Positions 1-5,283 of a stretch of 5,579 nucleotides of DNA are shown here, one piece after another. The translations under genes and the position numbers were made by a program. Every line of letters starts with the position of its first letter. Position 1 is the stretch's first letter. Where the stretch lies: the NCBI GenBank assembly GCA_025928215.1, contig JAICJW010000308.1:1-5579 (forward strand). Reading direction: 5' to 3'. The notes beneath the pieces were generated by a model. That model did not search any database and had not been told where the DNA came from. It saw only the letters and a program-made list of their open reading frames with translations. This DNA comes from Chloroflexia bacterium. GTDB lineage: Bacteria; Chloroflexota; Chloroflexia; Thermomicrobiales; JALYUS01.

Positions 1-1707
1 CGTGGTGATCTCCACGATCACCGTCTCATGCCCCGCTCGTGCCAGCATCGCGACGATGGCGGCGAGCACGGCTTCCGGGTCATCGTCCGTTTCGCCAATC
101 CGCGCGGGTAGCGCGCCGGGCCGCGCGCCGAGGAAGGCGAAGGTGTCGCTCCGGTCGTGCAGCGCGTACCACAGGGCATGGTCGGCATGCGTGCGGATCG
201 TGGCGGGCGCGCCGATTGCCGCCAGTTCATCCCAGTGCGCGTGCCGCCCCTGCACGACTTCGAGCATCGCCCGCTCGACGGCGCGGCGCGGATCGGGGTC
301 ACAGCCTAGGCCGATCACATCAACCGGCGGCCGGCCTCGCGCATCGTGCGCGCGTACGAGAACGGCGGGCACGCCGGTCGTGGTCGTCAGATCGTGCGCT
401 GCCAGCGTCACGCCCCGCTCGGCGTACCAGCGGGCGATCCGGGCTACGGCATCACCGGCGGTGTCGAGGTCGAGGCGCGGCGCGGTGCGAGACGTCAGCC
501 AAGTGAAGAGGAAGGCATCGCGCTCGACCACCTCGCAAAGCGCGCGGAGCGATGCCTCGGCGACTGTCCGGCCCGCCGCCAGTCCGTTGGAGGTCTGCTG
601 ACAGATGCCGTCCAGCGGCAGCAGGGAGACGAGGGATGCCGGCACGAGCACCGGGCGGCCGTACGTCAAGGACCGCCCCCCGGCCCAATGGAGCGGCGTA
701 GCGGCGGTGACGGGGGAATAGGGCACCGTTCCGTCCGCGTACTGCGCCGGGTGATAGAGGCCAAATGCGTCCGGGCCAATGGCGGTCCGGTCAAGCGCGG
801 CGAAGGGCGCGACCCAGAACGTCCCCGGTGGTGGTGCCAACGTCGCGCAGTATCGCTCCAATGCTTCGCCGATGGCGGCCCGGCGCGCCTCTTCCGCCGT
901 CCATCCCTTACCGGTAGTCATCTGTTCGCCGGGCAGGCGCGAGGGCCAATCATCCCGCAATTGCGTGTTCGACAGCAATGCCACCGCAACATGCGGCGGC
1001 GTCGGCTCACCGGCAGGCGGAGGCACCGGCGACACCGCGCGCACGATGCCTGTCTCGCCATCTACGAACGGGCTGCCTCCCCCATCCGGCCCCCTCACCG
1101 GGGAGGAAGCATCATGCGCCCAGGGGAGCGCGCCGCAGACCGGGCAACGCGGATGGCGCAGCACCGGATGCCAACTCCATCGGCCGGATACCCCATCCAA
1201 CAGGCCGAGCCGCCCCCGCGCCCGCGATGGCTCACCGAGAAGCGTCTGGAGCGCTTCGAGGGCAGCAAGGGTGGGAATGGAGGCATCTTTCCCAGCGGAC
1301 GCACCGGTTGCCCGCCGAGCAGGATGCGCCCCTACGGCGCCCTCTTCCGCGGTGGGGAAGGGGGCTGGGGGGTTCGGCCCGCTCGCCGCTTCCCGCAAGG
1401 TGGTGCAGAGAAGGCAGGCCGTCACGCCGGGGAAGATCGTCGGGCCGAAGCGGATGGTATCGGCGATCACGCGGATCGGCAGCCAGGGGATATTCCGCGC
1501 CACCGCGACGCGATTGATGCGGTGGAGCGGCCCGGTCGCATCGCCCTCGGCTACGCCGATGAGAAACGCGCTCCCGACGAGTTCATCTGGTTCAGGCACG
1601 ACGTCCTGCGCGAGGATGCGGTACGCGGGCGTGGCGGCGCGGACCGTCGCGGCGATGGTTGCCGCCAGCGGCCCGCTGCCGATTACCCGCAGGATGGGGA
1701 GGCGCAT
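1..1707 (-). CDS. YcaO-domain cyclodehydratase with E1-like N-terminal domain (TOMM/RiPP type), C-terminus cut by window edge
   Basis: Reading the minus strand from ATG at 1707 gives 569 codons with no stop to base 1, so the C-terminus lies outside the window. Residues 1-105 resemble the E1/ThiF-derived cyclodehydratase partner: a Gly-rich Rossmann-like start (VIGSGPLAATIA, 8-19), then NRVAV...PWLP, then FGPTIFPGVTACLLC with C98/C101. A second pair, C188/C191 (CPVCG), would complete a structural zinc site. From about 220 the YcaO domain follows: GKGWTAEEA (266-274) with E281 and E284-R285; SNGLAAGRT...E384...E392..ERD (373-397); and GLG...E483..Q486 (466-486). These match the ATP/Mg-binding signatures of YcaO. 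In TOMM pathways such enzymes use ATP to cyclise Cys/Ser/Thr of a precursor peptide to azolines. Family assignment is firm; substrate is unknown. The start is fixed by an in-frame TAG at 1722-1720. No good Shine-Dalgarno lies close (GGGAG is about 17 nt away), so coupling to the upstream gene is likely. The missing C-terminus hides the Pro-rich tail typical of azoline-forming YcaOs. Confidence 0.85.
   Translation of the reverse strand, partial: MRLPILRVIGSGPLAATIAATVRAATPAYRILAQDVVPEPDELVGSAFLIGVAEGDATGPLHRINRVAVARNIPWLPIRVIADTIRFGPTIFPGVTACLLCTTLREAASGPNPPAPFPTAEEGAVGAHPARRATGASAGKDASIPTLAALEALQTLLGEPSRARGRLGLLDGVSGRWSWHPVLRHPRCPVCGALPWAHDASSPVRGPDGGGSPFVDGETGIVRAVSPVPPPAGEPTPPHVAVALLSNTQLRDDWPSRLPGEQMTTGKGWTAEEARRAAIGEALERYCATLAPPPGTFWVAPFAALDRTAIGPDAFGLYHPAQYADGTVPYSPVTAATPLHWAGGRSLTYGRPVLVPASLVSLLPLDGICQQTSNGLAAGRTVAEASLRALCEVVERDAFLFTWLTSRTAPRLDLDTAGDAVARIARWYAERGVTLAAHDLTTTTGVPAVLVRAHDARGRPPVDVIGLGCDPDPRRAVERAMLEVVQGRHAHWDELAAIGAPATIRTHADHALWYALHDRSDTFAFLGARPGALPARIGETDDDPEAVLAAIVAMLARAGHETVIVEITT
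1072..1110. repeat. C/G-rich inverted repeat inside the YcaO gene
   Basis: GCTGCCTCCCC (1072-1082) and GGGGAGGAAGC (1100-1110) are complementary at 10 of 11 positions around a 17-nt spacer. It encodes residues 200-213 of the YcaO protein, a Ser/Pro/Gly-rich linker just after the second CxxC pair. It resembles dispersed C-rich palindromes of intergenic DNA and may be a captured repeat; chance in GC-rich sequence is not excluded. Confidence 0.35.
1340..1364. repeat. second C/G-rich inverted repeat inside the YcaO gene
   Basis: CCCTCTTCC (1340-1348) and GGAAGGGGG (1356-1364) are complementary at 8 of 9 positions with a 7-nt spacer, followed by a further G-rich tract to 1372. It encodes the Pro-rich PAPFPTAEEG segment near residues 114-124, in the variable linker between the two CxxC pairs. 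The minus-strand wording (C-run, AGCCCCCTTCCCC, hairpin, GGAAGAGGG) looks like a dispersed repeat rather than conserved coding sequence. Confidence 0.35.
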
Positions 1708-1719
1708 CGTCGCGATGCG

Positions 1720-1995
1720 CTACGCTCCCTGCTTTTCGAGCAGCGCGATCACCCGGTCCAGTTGCTCCTCGATGTGACTCAGTTGCTGGCGCATCGGCGC
1801 GTCGTCATCGTCCCCAATCGGCGGTGATGGCATATAGCAGAAGGCGAAGCACTGCCCAAAAACATGCGTATGGACGACGTGCGGTTGGGTGCCGGCGCCA
1901 GTTGCCGCCGATGAAGAGGGCTGCATCGCTTGTAGTTTCGTCTCCAACGCCGCAACTTGCGCCCGTAGCGCTGCCAGATTCTGTTCGTCAGCCAT
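1720..1995 (-). CDS. small hypothetical protein: two heptad-repeat helices flanking a His/Cys-rich centre; first gene of the YcaO unit
   Basis: A 91-residue protein I do not recognise. Residues 7-24 place L, L, V, L, L, M at 7/10/14/17/21/24, an uninterrupted 3-4 heptad pattern. Residues 68-86 do the same with M, L, I, L, V, L at 68/72/75/79/82/86. Between them are a low-complexity S/A/T/G linker (26-37), a His/Cys-rich stretch with H39, H42, H44, C49 and C53, an aromatic-rich FAFCY, then PSPP and four aspartates (62-65). No signal peptide or membrane segment is seen. The start is well supported: ATG at 1995 is preceded by GGGAGGGG with a 6-nt spacer. It ends at TAG 12 nt before the YcaO start, in the same frame, so the two are almost certainly co-transcribed. 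It could be a modified precursor peptide, a substrate or enzyme adaptor, or an oligomeric metal-binding partner. Reality of the gene is likely; function is open. Confidence 0.72.
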   Translation of the reverse strand: MADEQNLAALRAQVAALETKLQAMQPSSSAATGAGTQPHVVHTHVFGQCFAFCYMPSPPIGDDDDAPMRQQLSHIEEQLDRVIALLEKQGA

Positions 1996-2001
1996 CGTGT
2001 T

Positions 2002-2009
2002 CCCCTCCC
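2002..2009 (-). promoter_or_regulatory. strong Shine-Dalgarno for the 91-residue protein
   Basis: GGGAGGGG on the minus strand, separated by 6 nt from ATG at 1995. It is the best ribosome-binding site of the leftward unit. It decides both the start and the reality of the small gene over the longer overlapping minus-strand frame that begins inside the regulator gene. Confidence 0.7.
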
Positions 2010-2048
2010 TGCGAATGCAAAGATGCTCCCCTGTGACAAGATTCTGCT

Positions 2049-2054
2049 ATCATA
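2049..2054 (-). promoter_or_regulatory. possible -10 box for the leftward unit (TATGAT)
   Basis: TATGAT on the minus strand differs from the sigma-70 consensus at one base and would give a leader of roughly 45 nt before the small gene. No convincing -35 sits 16-18 nt upstream; TTGATC is present but only 3 nt away. An activator-dependent promoter would fit this, but that is inference. Confidence 0.3.
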
Positions 2055-2073
2055 CACGATCAACGGCGGGGAG

Positions 2074-2109
2074 GCTCGCCCGGTTCCGGCGAGCGCGTTC
2101 ATAGCGCTC
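2074..2109. repeat. two overlapping inverted repeats in the divergent intergenic region
   Basis: GCTCGCC (2074-2080) and GGCGAGC (2088-2094) form a perfect 7-bp dyad with a 7-nt spacer. GAGCGC (2091-2096) and GCGCTC (2104-2109) form a perfect 6-bp dyad, also with a 7-nt spacer. They share bases 2091-2094, so as RNA hairpins they exclude each other; as DNA they could be adjacent operator sites. They lie between the two divergent genes, 39-74 nt before the regulator's start. GC-rich DNA produces chance dyads, so function is unproven. Confidence 0.4.
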
Positions 2110-2147
2110 ATCCCTGCCTGTATGGGAAATGAGCGGGGGCCGGCACA

Positions 2148-5054
2148 ATGACCATCATCCGTGATCGCAGCGATGCCGCCGCGCCGCTCGTTGGCCGCGA
2201 CGCCGAGCAGGCGCTTCTGCGCGACCTCGCCCGGCAAGCGGACGCGGGCGCCGGGCAACTCGTCCTGCTCGGCGGCGAGGCGGGCATCGGCAAGACGACA
2301 CTCGCGCTCGCCGCCGCCGCGCTCGCGCCCCCTGGCGCGCGGTCGCTGATCGGGCATGCGTATGACCTGATGGAGACGCCGCCCTATGGCCCGTGGCGCG
2401 ATTGCTTCCGTCGCTGGCCGGTCGGGATCGGCATTCCACCCGCCCCCCTCCAGACGCAAGGCGATGACCCGCCGACGCAGGACGCGCTCTTCGCACAGGT
2501 GCAGCGCGCCCTCACGTCGCTGACGCGGGCGCATCTGCTCATCGTGATCCTCGACGATCTCCAATGGGCAGACCCTGCCTCGCTCGATCTCTTGCGCCAC
2601 ATCGCGCATGATCTCGCGAACCGGCGCATGCTCATTCTCTGCACCTATCGCGGCGACGAACTGACGAGCGATCATCCCCTGGCAGCGCTCTTGCCGCGCC
2701 TGATGCGCGAAGCGCCGACGACGCGCATCCGGCTACCGCGCCTCATCCCGGCGATGGTGACACGGATGGTGATGGGGCAATTCGGCGCGGGGCAGCAGAT
2801 CGAGGCACTCTCCCACTCCATTTACCAGACGACGGCGGGAAATCCGCTCTTTGTGCGGGAGATGTGCCGCGCCCTCGTCTCCGCCCGTGCGGTGCGGCGG
2901 ACGGCGGACGGCTGGACCGTCCTTTCCACGACGTTGCCGTCGCCGCCGGAGACGTTGCAGGAGTTGGTGGCGACACGTCTTGTCCGCCTCTCCCCGGCGA
3001 CGAAACAGATGCTTGAGGTCGCGGCGATCATCGGCCAGACCTTCACGTTCCCGCTGCTCCGCGCCGTGCTCGATGTGCCGGAAGAGGCGCTGCTGGAAGG
3101 GTTGGAGCAGGCGGCACACGCGCATGTGATCGCTGAAGAGGACGCCGCGCGCGAAGCATACCGGTTCACGCATCCGGTGATCCACGAAGTGCTCTATCAC
3201 GCGGTGCTCGTTACGCGGCGGCGGCAGTGGCACCGCCGCATCGGCGAGGCAATCGAAGCGTCCACGACCGCCGATGACCCCCATGCCGATGACCGGCTGG
3301 CGCATCATTTCGGGCAGGCGCACGATGGCGCCCGTGCGGTGCACTACCTGACGCGCGCGGGTGATACCGCCCGCGCCATTTTCGCGCTCGCGACCGCCGC
3401 TGACTATTACGAACGCGCGCTCATGATGCGCGGCGCGGATGCATCGGCGGAACGGGACCAATTGCTGCTCACGTTGTCGTACACCCTCTCCTACGCAAGC
3501 CCACTACGCTCGCAGCGATATGCGGAAGAGGCGTTACATGGCTTTCTCGCCCGGCAGGACCAACCGCGAGCGGCACAGATCCGCTGGCAACTGTGCGTCT
3601 CGTATTGGCGTTTCGGCCAGTACGCGCGGGCGGAGGAACAGTGCCGGCTCGCGATCGAAACGCTCCAGCAGGGATCCGCGGGCGACGCGGCGGTCTCCTG
3701 CGGGCCGATCTTCCTCACCATCCTGCGCGATCAGGGAAAGTACCGCGAGGCCGTGGATGAAGGCCGGATACTGCTCGCGCGGGCGGAAACGGGTGAGGAT
3801 CGCGATGCCTACGCCGACCTCCTCAACTTCACCGGACACGCCCATGCCGCGCTCGGCCACGTCGAGGAAGCATATGGCCTGATGGAACGCGGGCTAGCGG
3901 GGCAGCGCGCGCTCGATAACCATTTCTCAATCAGCGGCATCCTCGCGCACCTCTTCTTCATCATCGGGCTTCCCTTCTTTGCTGACCGCGCCGGTTTTCT
4001 CGCCGAACTCGTGCGCCAACACGGCGAACTGGCCGAGACGGGGCGCGCGCAGGTCGGGCTGCCGCAGGCGGCGGGGTGGTTCCTCCCGGCCTACTGGGCA
4101 TTTCTGCGCGGCGATTGGGAGCGCGCGCGACGGGACTTGCTTTTTTTGCCCGATCCGCCACCAACGACGATACTGCACCGGGCGGAATGGGCCGTCTGCG
4201 CCGCGCAATTCGCGCTCGCGGAGGGGCGCGCGGCGGACGGTATCGCCCTGATCCAGCGGCAACTGCCACCACCCGGCGCGGATTGGACGCTCCCGCACCA
4301 CCTGCATATCCGCGCGCTCGATCTCCTCGCGCGGTTCTCGCTGCTGGACAACCAGCCCGCCGCGGCACACCAGGCGCTGGAGAAGAGCGCGGCGCTCCTC
4401 GCGCGGAGCAGCTTTGTCCCCGCAGTCGCGGAGCATCATCTCGCGTGGGCGGCCCTCTTCCGCGCCCGTGGGCAGACGCCCCGCGCGCTGACGAGCGCGA
4501 CGACCGCGCGCGAGCAGGCGGAGGCGCATCATGACCTCTTCGCCCTCGCCGCCGCCCACCGCATCACCGGCGAACTGGCGATGGAGCGCGGCGGGTGGCA
4601 GAACGCGGAAACGGCCCTCCGGCAGGCGGAGGACATCGCGGCGCGCATCCCCGCCGCCCACGAGCGCGCCGCGACCGCCCTCGCCCTCGCCGCGCTCGCG
4701 CTCACCCGCACCGACCGGATGGATCGTGCGGAGGCGCGGCACGCGCTCACGGCGGCGGAAGCGATCGTGCGACCGCTCGGCGCGCCCTTCCTGAGCGCCC
4801 AATGCGATGCCCTGCGCGCGCGGCTCGATGCCGTCAACCCCGCGCAGGCGTACGGCATCACGGCGCGCGAGGCGGATGTGCTGCGCCATCTCGTCGCGGG
4901 CGCGAGCAATCAGGAGATCGCGGACATCCTCTCGATCAGCCGCCGCACCGTGGATCAGCATGTCAGCAGCCTGCTCGGCAAACTTGGTGTCAGCAACCGC
5001 GTCGCCGCTACCTCCCTCGCTCTCGAACGCGGCCTCGTACCGGGGAATGATTGA
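2148..5054 (+). CDS. large LuxR-family transcriptional regulator (LAL-like): N-terminal AAA_16 ATPase, TPR-like middle, C-terminal LuxR HTH
   Basis: A 968-residue cytoplasmic regulator. LVGRDAEQ (14-21) opens an AAA_16-type ATPase with Walker A GEAGIGKT (43-50, K49), Walker B LLIVILDD (130-137) followed by QWAD, and the family's AGNPLFVREM segment (230-239). A winged-helix-like FTHPVIHEVLY stretch begins at 340. From about 375 to 890 the protein is alpha-helical with TPR-like units, for example SYWRFGQYARAEEQ near residue 486. Residues 902-965 are a LuxR/GerE HTH: ITAREADVLRHL, then SNQEIADILSIS, recognition helix SRRTVDQHVSSLLGKLGVSNR. Length fits the usual 850-1100 of LAL/MalT-like regulators, which typically respond to a ligand sensed by the helical region and use ATP to switch oligomeric state. 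An in-frame TGA at 2130-2132 leaves only ATG 2148; its Shine-Dalgarno is weak (GGGGG about 8 nt upstream). The gene is divergent from the YcaO unit, making control of that unit or autoregulation plausible. The signal is unknown. Confidence 0.93.
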   Translation: MTIIRDRSDAAAPLVGRDAEQALLRDLARQADAGAGQLVLLGGEAGIGKTTLALAAAALAPPGARSLIGHAYDLMETPPYGPWRDCFRRWPVGIGIPPAPLQTQGDDPPTQDALFAQVQRALTSLTRAHLLIVILDDLQWADPASLDLLRHIAHDLANRRMLILCTYRGDELTSDHPLAALLPRLMREAPTTRIRLPRLIPAMVTRMVMGQFGAGQQIEALSHSIYQTTAGNPLFVREMCRALVSARAVRRTADGWTVLSTTLPSPPETLQELVATRLVRLSPATKQMLEVAAIIGQTFTFPLLRAVLDVPEEALLEGLEQAAHAHVIAEEDAAREAYRFTHPVIHEVLYHAVLVTRRRQWHRRIGEAIEASTTADDPHADDRLAHHFGQAHDGARAVHYLTRAGDTARAIFALATAADYYERALMMRGADASAERDQLLLTLSYTLSYASPLRSQRYAEEALHGFLARQDQPRAAQIRWQLCVSYWRFGQYARAEEQCRLAIETLQQGSAGDAAVSCGPIFLTILRDQGKYREAVDEGRILLARAETGEDRDAYADLLNFTGHAHAALGHVEEAYGLMERGLAGQRALDNHFSISGILAHLFFIIGLPFFADRAGFLAELVRQHGELAETGRAQVGLPQAAGWFLPAYWAFLRGDWERARRDLLFLPDPPPTTILHRAEWAVCAAQFALAEGRAADGIALIQRQLPPPGADWTLPHHLHIRALDLLARFSLLDNQPAAAHQALEKSAALLARSSFVPAVAEHHLAWAALFRARGQTPRALTSATTAREQAEAHHDLFALAAAHRITGELAMERGGWQNAETALRQAEDIAARIPAAHERAATALALAALALTRTDRMDRAEARHALTAAEAIVRPLGAPFLSAQCDALRARLDAVNPAQAYGITAREADVLRHLVAGASNQEIADILSISRRTVDQHVSSLLGKLGVSNRVAATSLALERGLVPGND

Positions 5055-5184
5055 ACCGCGGAGACGCAGAGGACGCTGAGAGAATGAGATGAAAGGATCG
5101 CGCGCGACATCGTTGTACTCGCGGGGATGCCTCTCCTTCCTTTTTCTCTGTTTTTCTCCCCCCTCTCTGCGTCTCTGCGATTCA
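5052..5184. repeat. inverted-repeat element (about 133 bp) between the regulator and clpB
   Basis: The left arm 5052-5072 (TGAACCGCGGAGACGCAGAGG) and the reverse complement of the right arm 5164-5184 agree at 18 of 21 positions. The interior is purine-rich on the left, pyrimidine-rich on the right, and holds the 10-nt palindrome TCGCGCGCGA at 5098-5107. The GAACCGCnGAGACGCAGAG wording is typical of short palindromic repeats scattered between genes in many environmental bacteria. The arms carry no recognisable transposase and the interior has no credible gene. The left arm starts with the TGA stop of the regulator gene. It could also act as a transcript-end structure for that gene, but there is no adjoining T-run of terminator type. 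Confidence 0.6.
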
Positions 5185-5226
5185 GAACCCCTCCCACCTT
5201 GATACGGGGAATAGCAGGGTTCCTGC

Positions 5227-5263
5227 GAGTGTTAGCAATCATAGGACGAGAGTGCTAACGCTC
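5227..5263. promoter_or_regulatory. CIRCE operator (HrcA-binding) upstream of clpB
   Basis: The core TTAGCAATC-N9-GAGTGCTAA at 5232-5258 matches the CIRCE consensus TTAGCACTC-N9-GAGTGCTAA with one mismatch (A for C at 5238). The dyad extends outward: GAGTGTTAGCAATC (5227-5240) against GAGTGCTAACGCTC (5250-5263) pairs at 12 of 14 positions. It ends about 20 nt before the clpB start, so it probably lies in the leader or over the transcription start. HrcA binding there would repress clpB at normal temperature. I could not assign a clear sigma promoter; TTGATA at 5199-5204 is a lone -35-like hexamer. Confidence 0.9.
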
Positions 5264-5265
5264 TC

Positions 5266-5272
5266 AGGAGGG
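5266..5272 (+). promoter_or_regulatory. Shine-Dalgarno of clpB
   Basis: AGGAGGG, with 11 nt between its last G and ATG 5284. It is a near-perfect anti-16S match just downstream of the CIRCE dyad and supports the chosen start. Confidence 0.75.
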
Positions 5273-5283
5273 ATAATTTCATC

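Noticed and set aside
2..601. Open frame of 199 codons on the plus strand at the left edge
   Set aside because: Ser/Arg/Ala-rich translation without domains, fully antisense to the conserved YcaO motifs.
779..1777. Open frame of 332 codons on the plus strand
   Set aside because: Low-complexity translation opposite the YcaO gene, with no ribosome-binding site or motif.
346..1827. Open frame of 493 codons on the plus strand
   Set aside because: It is codon-register antisense to the YcaO gene and covers the end of the small gene. Its Arg/Gly-rich translation has no motif; long antisense frames are expected opposite high-GC genes.
1779..2675. Open frame of 298 codons on the minus strand, spanning the intergenic region
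   Set aside because: It runs antisense through the regulator's Walker A and Walker B region and overlaps the better supported small gene in another frame. Its product is Arg-rich and unrecognisable.
2733..3461. Open frame of 242 codons on the minus strand
   Set aside because: Antisense to the conserved ATPase/winged-helix part of the regulator; no motif or ribosome-binding site.
3927..4961. Open frame of 344 codons on the minus strand
   Set aside because: Antisense shadow of the regulator's helical region and HTH; Arg/Gly/Glu-rich with no domain.
5055..5184. Intrinsic terminator for the regulator gene
   Set aside because: The complementary arms are over 90 nt apart and not followed by a T-run. 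The TTTTT tracts lie inside the element, before the right arm, so I call it a repeat rather than a terminator.
5199..5231. Sigma-70 promoter for clpB starting at TTGATA
   Set aside because: No -10-like hexamer occurs 16-19 nt downstream of TTGATA; only the CIRCE site is supported.
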